The notes beneath the pieces are model-generated. The model saw only the letters and a list, made by a program, of their open reading frames with translations, did not search any database and was not told where the DNA came from. Made by a program: the position numbers and the translations under genes. 16,625 nt of DNA, from NCBI GenBank assembly GCA_029865665.1, contig JARXAV010000025.1:1-16625 (forward strand), read 5' to 3'. Every line of letters starts with the position of its first letter. The stretch's first letter is position 1. This document shows positions 7,820-15,988 of the stretch, piece by piece. Origin of the DNA: Flectobacillus sp. GTDB taxonomy: Bacteria > Bacteroidota > Bacteroidia > Cytophagales > Spirosomataceae.

Positions 7820-8872
7820 ATGAAAAAATTACTAGTTACAGGTTGTTCTGGATTAATTGGTTCAGAGGTATGTATTTACTTTGCCAGTTTAGGTTGGCAA
7901 ATTCACGGTATAGACAATAATCAGAGAGCTATATTTTTTGGTGAAAGCGGTGATACACGTTGGAATCAAAATAGACTTTTTACTGAAATAGACAATTTTC
8001 AATACTATGATATCGATATTAGAAGTAGAGAAAGAATTATATCATTGATTGCCCAAATACAACCAAATGCAATTGTGCATACAGCAGCACAACCAAGTCA
8101 TGATAGAGCCGCAGCTATTCCTTTTGAAGATTTTGATACTAATGCAGTTGGAACATTCAATTTATTAGAAGCAACTAGACGTTTCAGTCTTGAAGTCCCA
8201 TTTGTCCATTTATCAACTAACAAAGTATATGGGGATGCTCCTAACGAAATCAAAATGATTGAATTAGAAAAGAGATGGGATTATGACGATAATAGTTATA
8301 AAAACGGAATTCCTGAAACTTTTAGGATAGATCAGACTAAGCATTCTCTTTTTGGTGCATCGAAAGTATCGGCTGATATTTCCGTGCAAGAATATGGTAG
8401 GTATTTTAATATGCCAACAGTATGTTTGAGAGGGGGGTGCTTAACTGGACCTAATCATACAGGTGTTGAACTACACGGTTTTTTAAGTTATTTAGTTAAA
8501 TGTAATTTGGAAGAAAAAAAATATACAGTGTTTGGATATAAGGGAAAGCAAGTTCGAGATAATATACACTCTTATGATGTGGCAAGATTTATTGAAGAGT
8601 TTATCAATGCACCAAGAATAGCGGAAGTTTATAATCTTGGAGGTGGTAAAGAAAATACATGCTCTATCTTAGAAGCTTTTGATATCATTGCTGGAATTAG
8701 TGGTAAAGCAATGAGATATAATTACGAAGAAGCTAATCGTATTGGTGATCATATTTGTTACTACAGCGATTTGCGAAAAATGAAAAGTCATTACCCTAAT
8801 TGGAATATCACGAAATCTTTGAATACTGTTTTTGAGGAAATTTACTTATCATGGTTGAAAAGGAACAAGTAA
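7820..8872 (+). CDS. Extended SDR, CDP-paratose 2-epimerase-like NAD-dependent epimerase/dehydratase, Tyr-to-Phe variant
   Basis: This 350-residue protein has the NAD-binding Rossmann motif GCSGLIG (Gly8, Gly11, Gly14) and the extended-SDR segments HTAAQPSHD and STNKVYGD (Ser132, Thr133). The region after residue 200 ([29 protein letters not shown]) most resembles CDP-paratose/CDP-tyvelose 2-epimerases and uncharacterised relatives in polysaccharide clusters. The usual YxxxK active site reads FGASK: Phe178 takes the Tyr position and Lys182 is kept. From memory of similar sequences this Phe may be a subgroup trait rather than a mutation here. The enzyme probably modifies a nucleotide sugar used by this locus, but no substrate can be assigned. 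The 3' end overlaps the next gene by 22 bases. Confidence 0.85.
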   Translation: MKKLLVTGCSGLIGSEVCIYFASLGWQIHGIDNNQRAIFFGESGDTRWNQNRLFTEIDNFQYYDIDIRSRERIISLIAQIQPNAIVHTAAQPSHDRAAAIPFEDFDTNAVGTFNLLEATRRFSLEVPFVHLSTNKVYGDAPNEIKMIELEKRWDYDDNSYKNGIPETFRIDQTKHSLFGASKVSADISVQEYGRYFNMPTVCLRGGCLTGPNHTGVELHGFLSYLVKCNLEEKKYTVFGYKGKQVRDNIHSYDVARFIEEFINAPRIAEVYNLGGGKENTCSILEAFDIIAGISGKAMRYNYEEANRIGDHICYYSDLRKMKSHYPNWNITKSLNTVFEEIYLSWLKRNK

Positions 8873-10080
8873 CAAAAGTTTATATATGTAGTAGTGTAGG
8901 AATGGATTACTTTTTTTTTCTTAAAAAAACTATTGAGTCATCAATGTTTTCAATTGACACAATATTCCTTCTCACAGAGAATACATACAGAAACTTATCT
9001 AAAATTAAAGGGGTTAAAAAAGTGTATTTACGTCTTCAGATGTATCTTTTTTATCCTATCTTACTAATATTTAAAGCTATAGTTTGTAAGAATAACAGTA
9101 TTTTTGTAGTTACAAGTAATACTTTTTTTGCTCCAATTTTAGTTAAGATTTTCACTTTCTATAAGAAAGTGAAGGTCATCCATTTATTATATGACTTATA
9201 TCCAGATGCTATTGAAATGGCAGATGTAATTAAGTTTGATAGTATATGGTCAAAGTTTATTGGTCTTGTTACACATTTAAATCAAAGTAAATGTGATGCA
9301 ACGGTGTATTTAGGAGATTTTTTAGCTACTCATGCCCAGAAACGGTGGGGTGTATCTAGAATTTCAAAAAGAATTGATATATCAACTGATTTAACACTGT
9401 ATGATAATGATGATACATTCATTGAACATGGAAGTGAAAATGAAAAGGTAGTAATTCATTATGGAGGGCAATTAGGTTATTTACATGATGCTGAATCAAT
9501 AATCGAATGTGTAAGGAAAGTAGGACAAACAGATTTAAAAGATAAGATAGAATTTGTTTTTTATGTAAGCGGTGCTCAATCTGATTTATTACGCAAATCA
9601 TTAGATTATAAAAATGTTAAAGTACGTTCATCTATTGATAGTAGAATTTGGCGAAATGATATTCGTAACTTTCATATTGGATTAGTATCCTTAAGTCCAG
9701 GTGGAGCAAGTGTCTGTTTACCAAGTAAGACATATTCAATGATGGCTGGGGGGTTATCGATAATTGCAATTTGCCCGGTATGGTCTGATTTATCAAGATT
9801 AATAACATCTAATGATTGTGGATGGGTTGTTAATAACTCCCCATATATCACTAGAGATGCTTTACAAAATGGAGACTATTTTGTAAGAGTGAAAGAAAAA
9901 TGTTTTACAGATTCTATTGCAGATGATTTTATAACGCAAATTAGACACATACTGAATAACAGAAAAATAATATATAAGTATAGAAAAAATTCTTTTTTTA
10001 ATGTAAGACAGAATTATAGCTTAAATAAACTAAAATCAGAATGGTATTCATTACTGAATCATTTAAATGAACAAGCATAA
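8851..10080 (+). CDS. Glycosyltransferase, GT-B fold, WbuB/GT4-like
   Basis: This 409-residue protein looks like a GT4-type glycosyltransferase of the WbuB kind. A poorly conserved N-terminal half includes [17 protein letters not shown] (acceptor-side domain, about residues 111-127). The second Rossmann domain starts at [19 protein letters not shown] (about 200-218). The donor-binding loop [11 protein letters not shown] (291-301) corresponds to the PSKxxEyMAaGkP region of the family, with Ser in place of the usual acidic residue. Residues 66-76 are hydrophobic and may associate with the membrane. A nine-base T tract at codons 21-23 lies close to the start. The gene overlaps neighbours at both ends (22 and 14 bases). 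In other clusters this type often adds the sugar next to the initiating HexNAc; here that is inference. Confidence 0.78.
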   Translation: MVEKEQVTKVYICSSVGMDYFFFLKKTIESSMFSIDTIFLLTENTYRNLSKIKGVKKVYLRLQMYLFYPILLIFKAIVCKNNSIFVVTSNTFFAPILVKIFTFYKKVKVIHLLYDLYPDAIEMADVIKFDSIWSKFIGLVTHLNQSKCDATVYLGDFLATHAQKRWGVSRISKRIDISTDLTLYDNDDTFIEHGSENEKVVIHYGGQLGYLHDAESIIECVRKVGQTDLKDKIEFVFYVSGAQSDLLRKSLDYKNVKVRSSIDSRIWRNDIRNFHIGLVSLSPGGASVCLPSKTYSMMAGGLSIIAICPVWSDLSRLITSNDCGWVVNNSPYITRDALQNGDYFVRVKEKCFTDSIADDFITQIRHILNNRKIIYKYRKNSFFNVRQNYSLNKLKSEWYSLLNHLNEQA

Positions 10081-10990
10081 TATATTTATATCAGGAATAA
10101 ACGGATTTATTGGTAAGTATTTATGTAATTATTTAAGAGCTGAATATATGGTTCTACCAATATCAAGAGATTACTTATCCAGTATTAGAGAAAAAGCATT
10201 ATTATATTCCTCGTTGTCGCCTATTCCTTATGCCTATATTCATTTAGCAGGGAAAGCACATGACGTACAAAAGCAATCTAAAGTAGAGGAATATTATGCT
10301 GTAAATACGGCATTAACCCAATCTGTTTTCGATGATTTTTTGAAATCTGAAGCCCAAGTGTTTATTTCATTAAGTTCTGTTAAGGCTGTTGCTGATAGTA
10401 TTAGTGACGTTTTAAGTGAAGATCTTATTCCTAATCCCTTGACGCATTATGGAAAATCTAAACGTCTAGCAGAAGAGTATATTCTAGCTAATTTACCAAA
10501 AGATAAGAGAGTATATATTCTACGTCCTTGTATGGTTCATGGGGAGGGGAATAAAGGAAATTTAAACCTTCTCTATAACTTCGTTAAAAAAGGTATTCCA
10601 TATCCATTAGGAGCTTATGATAATAAACGTTCATTTTTAAGTGTTGAAAATCTTTGCTTTATAATCAAAGAACTGATAGAAAGACGTGATGTTCCTTCTG
10701 GAATTTATCATTTAGCCGATGATCAACCAGTTGCTACTAAAGATTTAATCAAATTGATTAGTGATATAACAAATAAAAGAGTCTTAATCTGGGAAACTCC
10801 TAAAATTATCATAAATTTTATTGCTAAAATAGGTGATTTTTTACCATTACCTCTTAATACGGAAAGAGTAAGGAAAATGACAGAGAATTACGTTGTTTCT
10901 AATCAAAAAATTAAAGGTGTTTTGGGTAGAAATTTGCCTATCTCAGCGGAAGATGGTTTAAGAAAAACAATTGAATCTTTTTTAAAATGA
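10067..10990 (+). CDS. SDR nucleotide-sugar 4-reductase/epimerase, WbpV-like
   Basis: This 307-residue extended SDR has an N-terminal NAD(P) motif GINGFIG (Gly10, Gly13, Gly16), ISLSSVKAV around Ser103-Ser104, and an intact catalytic Tyr128-x-x-x-Lys132 in HYGKSK. RPCMVHGEGNKGN follows at about 153, as in UDP-glucose 4-epimerase-like enzymes. It sits directly before a WecA/WbpL-type transferase and a WbpM-type dehydratase. In known O-antigen loci that trio supplies and loads UDP-QuiNAc or UDP-FucNAc, with the SDR (WbpV/WbpK type) reducing the C4 keto group left by the dehydratase. The stereochemistry at C4, and hence QuiNAc versus FucNAc, cannot be told from the sequence. It overlaps the upstream gene by 14 bases and the next by four (ATGA). 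Confidence 0.83.
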   Translation: MNKHNIFISGINGFIGKYLCNYLRAEYMVLPISRDYLSSIREKALLYSSLSPIPYAYIHLAGKAHDVQKQSKVEEYYAVNTALTQSVFDDFLKSEAQVFISLSSVKAVADSISDVLSEDLIPNPLTHYGKSKRLAEEYILANLPKDKRVYILRPCMVHGEGNKGNLNLLYNFVKKGIPYPLGAYDNKRSFLSVENLCFIIKELIERRDVPSGIYHLADDQPVATKDLIKLISDITNKRVLIWETPKIIINFIAKIGDFLPLPLNTERVRKMTENYVVSNQKIKGVLGRNLPISAEDGLRKTIESFLK

Positions 10991-11958
10991 TAGCTTTATT
11001 TGTCATCCTTTGCTTATTTATAATCGAGTTAATTTACTTTAAAATAGCTCAAAAATTTAATATTATAGATAAGCCTAATAGTAGAAGTTCACATACTGAA
11101 GTCACAATCCGAGGAGGTGGTATAATTTTTTGGGCATCGGCCATGATATATTTTGTGTGTTCAGATTATAGTTTTCTATTCTTCTTTATGGGTCTTTCCT
11201 TAGTTACAGCGATAAGCTTTTTAGATGATGTTTTAACACTTCCAAATCGGTACCGTTTACCTTTTCAATTTTTAGCTATTATTTTAATCTTATTTGAACT
11301 ACACTTTCTTAATAACCCAATATGGGTATGGGTATGGTTACTAATTATGGGTGTTGGAATTATTAATGCCTATAACTTTATGGATGGAATTAATGGAATA
11401 ACAGGAGGTTATAGTACTGTAGTAATAGGTGCACTATGGGTTGTCAATAATTATCATGTTCAGTTTATTAGTAATAGCTTTATTATTGATATCTTGTTAG
11501 GTTTAACTGTTTTTAATCTGTTTAACTTTAGAATAAAAGCTCGTTGCTTTGCAGGGGATGTCGGAAGTGTCTCTATTGCATTCATTGTACTATTTTTAAT
11601 CATTAAGGTGAGTGTGGTTGATCAAAATCCTATTTACCTACTTTTTTTAACAATATATGGTGTCGATAGCGTATGCACTATTATACAACGTTTGTGGTTA
11701 AAACAGAATATATTCCAAGCTCATCGCTTGCATTTGTTTCAAGTAATAGTGCATGATTTAAAAGTTAATCATTTGCAAATGGCAGCATACTATATGGCAT
11801 CTCAGGCTCTTATTTGTTATGTAATTATTGAAAACTTAAACAAATCTGTTCTAGAACAGCTGAGTATTGGCATCGCTATTGTATTGAGTTGTTTACTTAT
11901 TTATATTAGTCTTAAATCCTATTTAGTAAAATTGAAAAGAAAAAAGGTTTTTTCGTAA
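10987..11958 (+). CDS. WecA/WbpL-type undecaprenyl-phosphate HexNAc-1-phosphate transferase
   Basis: This 323-residue polytopic protein belongs to the MraY/WecA/WbpL family (GT4 phosphosugar transferases). It has about ten hydrophobic helices and the family's cytoplasmic motifs. These are RGGGIIFW near residue 42, FLDDVLTLP with Asp80-Asp81, NAYNFMDGINGI with Asp133, AGDVGS at 189-194, and the C-terminal QAHRLHLFQ with His246 and His249. It would start repeat-unit synthesis by transferring HexNAc-1-phosphate, here plausibly QuiNAc or FucNAc, from UDP to undecaprenyl phosphate at the inner membrane. The adjacent WbpV-like and WbpM-like genes support a WbpL-like rather than a general WecA substrate. 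It starts within the ATGA shared with the upstream gene and is the last of the tightly packed genes. Confidence 0.9.
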   Translation: MIALFVILCLFIIELIYFKIAQKFNIIDKPNSRSSHTEVTIRGGGIIFWASAMIYFVCSDYSFLFFFMGLSLVTAISFLDDVLTLPNRYRLPFQFLAIILILFELHFLNNPIWVWVWLLIMGVGIINAYNFMDGINGITGGYSTVVIGALWVVNNYHVQFISNSFIIDILLGLTVFNLFNFRIKARCFAGDVGSVSIAFIVLFLIIKVSVVDQNPIYLLFLTIYGVDSVCTIIQRLWLKQNIFQAHRLHLFQVIVHDLKVNHLQMAAYYMASQALICYVIIENLNKSVLEQLSIGIAIVLSCLLIYISLKSYLVKLKRKKVFS

Positions 11959-11989
11959 TGATTGGCTACATCTCCTAACTATTTGAAAT

Positions 11990-13918
11990 ATGTCTCATAC
12001 ATTTATCCGAAAGTATTCTAATGAATTTGTTTCTCGTTGGTTAATATTATGTGTTGATATTACCATCACCATTTTTGCTTTCTATTTTGCTTGTTTGCTA
12101 CGTTATAATTTCAATATTGTTACGATTAACTGGCATCTTTTAAAATATCATGTGTTGTTTTTACTGTATGTTAAAGCAGGATGTTTTTTCTATTTTCGCT
12201 CCTATACGGGTATTATAAGACATACAAGTATTGAAGATGCCATTTTACTGTTTAAAGTCACTACATTAAGTACCCTAGTAGCATCTATTATCTCTTTACT
12301 AGTACGTTACGGCGGAGCTGCTCATACCATTTTTTACATACCTATTTCTATTCTGTGTATTGACTATTTTATTTGCTTCTTTTTGTTGGTGACAAGCCGT
12401 TTTCTCGTTAAATCCATTTATGAATTTATCATATCAGGTTTTCAGGCACCTGTGCCTGTCTTGATTTATGGTGCTGGACATTCTGGATTGATAACTAAAA
12501 ATGTGTTACTGCGAGACAGAACGAGAGATTATGATATTATTGGTTTTATTGATGACAATGAAAAGAAAATCAATAAAACGATTGAAGGAATAAGGGTATA
12601 TGGAGTAGAAACAGCTTTGTCGAAGTTTATTTTACTACATCCAGAGATAGAAGTGATTGTCGCTATACAGTCTATTTCTAAAACAGGAAAACGAAGAATT
12701 AGTGATCGTTTTTTAGAAAAAGGTATCGTTGTCAAAACGGTTCCTCCCATTGAAAAATGGGTAGAGGGAGAGTTCACAGCCAACCAGATTCATAATATTA
12801 AGATAGAAGACTTACTGAGTCGTGATCCTATTCAAATTGATACCAAGCAGATTAACGAGGAATTGAGTGGTAAAACCATTTTGGTAACAGGGGCTGCTGG
12901 TTCAATTGGGAGTGAGATTGTTAGGCAATTATTGTTATTTTTCCCATCTAAAATTATTTTGGTTGATCAAGCTGAATCTGCCTTATATGATTTAGAGTTT
13001 GAGATTAAAAAGAAAATCCCCGAGAATACGCAAGTTCAAGTGTTTGTTGCTGATGTAACGGATAGAAATAGGATGTGGCAGATTTTTAAAAAAAACAAAC
13101 CTCAATTTGTATTTCATGCAGCAGCTTACAAACATGTTCCTTTGATGGAAAATAATCCCTATGAAGCAGTAAAGGTCAATGTGTTAGGAACTAAGAATAT
13201 CGCTGATTTATCTGCCGAGATGGGTGTGAATAAATTTATTATGGTGTCCACCGATAAAGCTGTAAATCCTACCAATGTAATGGGAGCAACTAAACGCTTG
13301 TCTGAAATGTACACCCAGAGCATGAATCATATTGAGGGAATAAGAACGAAGTATATCGCTACTAGATTCGGAAATGTCTTAGGTTCGAATGGTTCCGTAA
13401 TACCCTTATTTAAAAAACAGATTGAAAACGGGGGGCCTGTAACCGTTACTCACCCAGAAATTACTCGTTACTTTATGACTATTCCCGAAGCTTGCCAATT
13501 AGTATTGGAAGCAGCTTCGATGGGAAAAGGAGGTGAGGTGTTTGTCTTTGACATGGGAGAGTCTGTTAAAATAGTAGATTTAGCGAAAAAGATGATTGTG
13601 TTATCAGGATTAACACTTAACAGGGATATCACTATTGAATTCTCAGGTTTGAGACCAGGGGAAAAATTATACGAAGAACTTTTGAATAGCGATGAAAATA
13701 CCTTACCAACCCATCATCCCAAAATTATGATTGCTCAGCTGACGAAACCAAGTTTTGCAATGTTAGAGATTGCATTGGGAGAAGTGGAACGGTATTTGTT
13801 GGAAGGTACAAATAAAGAACTTATCGGTTTAATAAAGGAATTAGTACCCGAGTTTGTGAGTAATAATTCGGTATATGAAGAATTAGATAAGTCAAGGAGT
13901 ACTAAAGTGAAGAAGTAA
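11990..13918 (+). CDS. WbpM/FlaA1/CapD-type UDP-HexNAc 4,6-dehydratase (membrane)
   Basis: This 642-residue protein has the full WbpM layout: about four N-terminal membrane helices (residues 17-135), a first Rossmann-like domain starting LIYGAGHSG (158-165), and a C-terminal SDR catalytic domain from about 290. The NAD motif is GAAGSIG (301-307). The active site MVSTDKAVNPTNVMGATK carries Met431 where most SDRs have Tyr, with Lys435 and Ser420. This is the SMK-type arrangement described for WbpM. It should convert UDP-GlcNAc to the 4-keto-6-deoxy intermediate used by the SDR at 10067. A 31-base gap separates it from the transferase, in contrast to the overlaps upstream. Its base composition is visibly richer in G+C than the preceding genes, suggesting an anchor gene next to an exchangeable core. 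Confidence 0.93.
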   Translation: MSHTFIRKYSNEFVSRWLILCVDITITIFAFYFACLLRYNFNIVTINWHLLKYHVLFLLYVKAGCFFYFRSYTGIIRHTSIEDAILLFKVTTLSTLVASIISLLVRYGGAAHTIFYIPISILCIDYFICFFLLVTSRFLVKSIYEFIISGFQAPVPVLIYGAGHSGLITKNVLLRDRTRDYDIIGFIDDNEKKINKTIEGIRVYGVETALSKFILLHPEIEVIVAIQSISKTGKRRISDRFLEKGIVVKTVPPIEKWVEGEFTANQIHNIKIEDLLSRDPIQIDTKQINEELSGKTILVTGAAGSIGSEIVRQLLLFFPSKIILVDQAESALYDLEFEIKKKIPENTQVQVFVADVTDRNRMWQIFKKNKPQFVFHAAAYKHVPLMENNPYEAVKVNVLGTKNIADLSAEMGVNKFIMVSTDKAVNPTNVMGATKRLSEMYTQSMNHIEGIRTKYIATRFGNVLGSNGSVIPLFKKQIENGGPVTVTHPEITRYFMTIPEACQLVLEAASMGKGGEVFVFDMGESVKIVDLAKKMIVLSGLTLNRDITIEFSGLRPGEKLYEELLNSDENTLPTHHPKIMIAQLTKPSFAMLEIALGEVERYLLEGTNKELIGLIKELVPEFVSNNSVYEELDKSRSTKVKK

Positions 13919-13962
13919 CTACCATAAAATAAATAATCTTAGGTAAACTGTTTGAAAAGGTA

Positions 13963-13992
13963 TTGAAAACTAAGTTAAATCTTTAATCTTTG
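13963..13992 (+). promoter_or_regulatory. Probable Bacteroidota -33/-7 promoter
   Basis: A TTG at 13963-13965 is followed after 19 bases by AATCTTTG at 13985-13992. That is one mismatch from the Bacteroidota -7 element TAnnTTTG, and the spacing is within the usual 19-21. It lies in the 122-base gap before the fibre-like gene and would give a leader of about 40 bases. No terminator hairpin is evident after the dehydratase, so read-through from the cluster is also possible. Confidence 0.5.
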
Positions 13993-14040
13993 TAATATAA
14001 TTTCAGAAAACGAACGTTGTAAATAAACTATCTAAATGAT

Positions 14041-15357
14041 ATGAAAAAACGTATATTATTAATTGCCAGCATCTTATATGTGATGAATGCTATTTCTACA
14101 AAGGCACAGACAATTACGGCTCCTACGGGACAAAATTTGACGATAGCGAACTCTGTAAATGTTATAGGAGGGAGTGTAAATATCAAAGCGGATAGTGCGT
14201 TTAAGATTGGAGGTAAAGCTATTTTAAAGATAAATGGTTATCAAAATATTTTTCTTGGAGATAGCACTGGTATTTTTAATACAGGAGCTAATAATACATT
14301 TGTTGGTAAAAATGCTGGATTTAAAAATATATCAGGATTTGCCAATATGTTTTTAGGATCGTTTGCTGGATATAAAAACATATCTGGGGCTGCCAATACA
14401 TTTATTGGAGTAAGTGCAGGTGAAGCTAATACTACTGGAGGAAATAATTTATATATCGGTACAGCAGCTGGGGCAGATAATTTAGGTGGTAACGGAGGTA
14501 CATTTATTGGAGTAAATTCGGGCAGGCATAGTACAAGTGATTACAACTCTTTTTTAGGTGCTGCGAGTGGGGATAATATAACGTCTGGTACAAATAACTC
14601 TGGAATTGGCGTTTACGCAGGTAAAAATTTAACTACTGGTAGTAATAATACATTTATTGGATATTCATCTGGTGTTTTAGTTGGGGCTCAAGGAATCTCC
14701 AATGCTACAGCTATTGGAGCAAACGCAACTGTATCAGCCTCTAACTCTGTAGTACTAGGTAACAACGCAAACGTAGGTATCGGAACAACAGCTCCTGCAA
14801 ATAAATTGGAGGTTGTTGCTGCCGCTGGACAAAGTGGACTTCGTTTGAAGGGTTTAGCTGGAATGTCTGGAACACTTCAGGTAAATGCTGCTGGTGATGT
14901 GATATTGGTTGGTGCTGGTGCAAGAATGGCTGCTGCTACTGATGATGCTAATTGGACGCTTAGTAGCAACTATTTATATAATAATAGTAATGGTGTTGTT
15001 ATTGGAGAGGGTATTTCTTCACTACCTGCTGGATATAAATTGTTCGTTTCTGATGGTATCTTAACTGAAAAAGTGAAAGTGGCTGTTAAAAACGGTGAGG
15101 ATTGGGCGGATAGAGTTTTTGAAGATAATTATAAAATGTTGTCTCTAGCTCAAACGAATCAATATATCAAAGAGAATAAGCACTTACCTGGTGTGCCTTC
15201 TACGCAAGAAATGATTGAGAAAGGTAATGATTTACATAAAACAGACGTGATTTTATTAACTAAAATTGAAGAGTTATATCGTCATGTAATTAAAATCGAG
15301 CAAGAAAATCAGGCTTTGAAAAAAGAACTTAAATCATTGAAAAACCGTAAGCGTTAA
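14041..15357 (+). CDS. Exported beta-roll fibre-like protein with 17-residue repeats and C-terminal coiled coil
   Basis: This 438-residue protein begins with a Sec signal peptide (MKKRILLIAS, then a hydrophobic core, likely cleaved near TKAQ). From residue 69 to about 211 it carries nine near-tandem units of 17 residues with the core TFIGxxAGxxxxTGxNN. A YadA-head-like stretch follows (AIGANATVSASNSVVLGNNA, 224-243), then VGIGTTAPANKLEV. The C-terminal 90 residues (WADRVFEDNYK, KHLPGVPS, then a Glu/Lys/Leu heptad region to the end) match the tail common in Bacteroidota fibre-like proteins sometimes labelled 'TMF family'. They suggest trimerisation through a coiled coil. No T9SS sorting domain is present. 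A surface or secreted fibre or adhesin is the best guess. It is followed after five bases by a T9SS cargo gene. Confidence 0.78.
   Translation: MKKRILLIASILYVMNAISTKAQTITAPTGQNLTIANSVNVIGGSVNIKADSAFKIGGKAILKINGYQNIFLGDSTGIFNTGANNTFVGKNAGFKNISGFANMFLGSFAGYKNISGAANTFIGVSAGEANTTGGNNLYIGTAAGADNLGGNGGTFIGVNSGRHSTSDYNSFLGAASGDNITSGTNNSGIGVYAGKNLTTGSNNTFIGYSSGVLVGAQGISNATAIGANATVSASNSVVLGNNANVGIGTTAPANKLEVVAAAGQSGLRLKGLAGMSGTLQVNAAGDVILVGAGARMAAATDDANWTLSSNYLYNNSNGVVIGEGISSLPAGYKLFVSDGILTEKVKVAVKNGEDWADRVFEDNYKMLSLAQTNQYIKENKHLPGVPSTQEMIEKGNDLHKTDVILLTKIEELYRHVIKIEQENQALKKELKSLKNRKR
14245..14673 (+). repeat. Degenerate 51-bp tandem coding repeats (17-residue units)
   Basis: Units begin at residues 69, 86, 103, 120, 137, 154, 170, 187 and 204 of the fibre-like protein. 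All complete units are 17 residues except the sixth, which is 16; the ninth is partial. The shared pattern is aromatic/aliphatic-x-Gly at the start, an (A/S)G pair four residues later, and an N-rich turn at the end. DNA identity between units is modest, so this is an old protein-level repeat rather than a recent expansion. Confidence 0.8.
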
Positions 15358-15362
15358 TTCTT

Positions 15363-15905
15363 ATGAGAAAGCTACTATTAGGTATTGCTTTACTTGCTTC
15401 TTGTGGAGTGAGTTTGGCTCAGCAGCAGCAGGTAGAATTAACCAAAACGATTGCGTATGGTAGTTCTGTTCATGAAGTTGCTGTAGATAAGATTGTTGCG
15501 ACGAACGTGGTAGAAGCAAAGGCTTCTGTACATTACGAAGCTGGTAAATCGGTAGTATTGAAGCCTGGTTTTATGGCTGAAAAGGGAACGACTTTTAAGG
15601 CTACGATTGGTAAAGTAGAACGTATTTCGGATTATAACGAATCCTTAGGTACCAATTTATCTGCTCGTCCGAATCCTTTTGTGGAAAGTACAGAAATTGT
15701 TTATGTACTTCCTCAAGCGGGAAAGGTTTCGCTTTCGGTAACGAACTACTTAGGTATGCCAGTCGCCTTATTAGTGAACGATGAGTATCAAGAAGCAGGA
15801 GTATATCGTGTTAAATTTGAGGGACAACAGATTTCTGTAGGTTCGTACATTTATACGCTTAAAACAGATCGTTCGGTACTTTCTAAGAAGTTAACGAAGC
15901 TGTAA
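15363..15905 (+). CDS. Small exported protein with 3-coathanger-like segment and T9SS type A sorting domain
   Basis: This 180-residue protein has a short signal peptide (MRKLLLGIALLASCGVSLAQ). Residues 52-82 (SVHYEAGKSVVLKPGF, then EKGTTFKATI) resemble the '3-coathanger stack' element found beside many Bacteroidota secreted proteins. Residues 102-180 form a T9SS C-terminal sorting domain: RPNPF, a beta-strand series including GKVSLSVTNYLG, and the end GSYIYTLKTDRSVLSKKLTKL. It should cross the outer membrane by type IX secretion and be released or anchored. It is unusually small for such cargo, with little apart from targeting regions. LASC at 11-14 fits a lipobox, but the later SLAQ site is also plausible. 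The gene follows the fibre gene by five bases and is likely co-transcribed with it. Confidence 0.82.
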   Translation: MRKLLLGIALLASCGVSLAQQQQVELTKTIAYGSSVHEVAVDKIVATNVVEAKASVHYEAGKSVVLKPGFMAEKGTTFKATIGKVERISDYNESLGTNLSARPNPFVESTEIVYVLPQAGKVSLSVTNYLGMPVALLVNDEYQEAGVYRVKFEGQQISVGSYIYTLKTDRSVLSKKLTKL

Positions 15906-15921
15906 ACTTTACTACATTATC

Positions 15922-15977
15922 TGACAAATAAAAAATCCTCGTAACCAGCAATGGGTACGAGGATTTTTTATTTGTCA
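15922..15977. terminator. Bidirectional intrinsic terminator
   Basis: A 22-base perfect inverted repeat (left arm 15922-15943, right arm 15956-15977) encloses a 12-base loop in which two more C-G pairs can form. The inner part is GC-containing (ATCCTCGTA), and the outer part gives A-rich and T-rich flanks on the two sides, so it can terminate transcripts from both directions. It sits between convergent genes ending at 15905 and 15989, exactly where such an element is expected. Confidence 0.9.
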
Positions 15978-15988
15978 ACGATCTGAGC

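Noticed and set aside
12529..12783. 84-residue minus-strand open frame
   Set aside because: It is antisense to the well-supported WbpM-type dehydratase and has no recognisable features.
14245..14673. Possible CRISPR or recent tandem DNA expansion
   Set aside because: The periodicity is at protein level inside an intact gene; DNA units differ greatly and there are no spacer-like unique segments.
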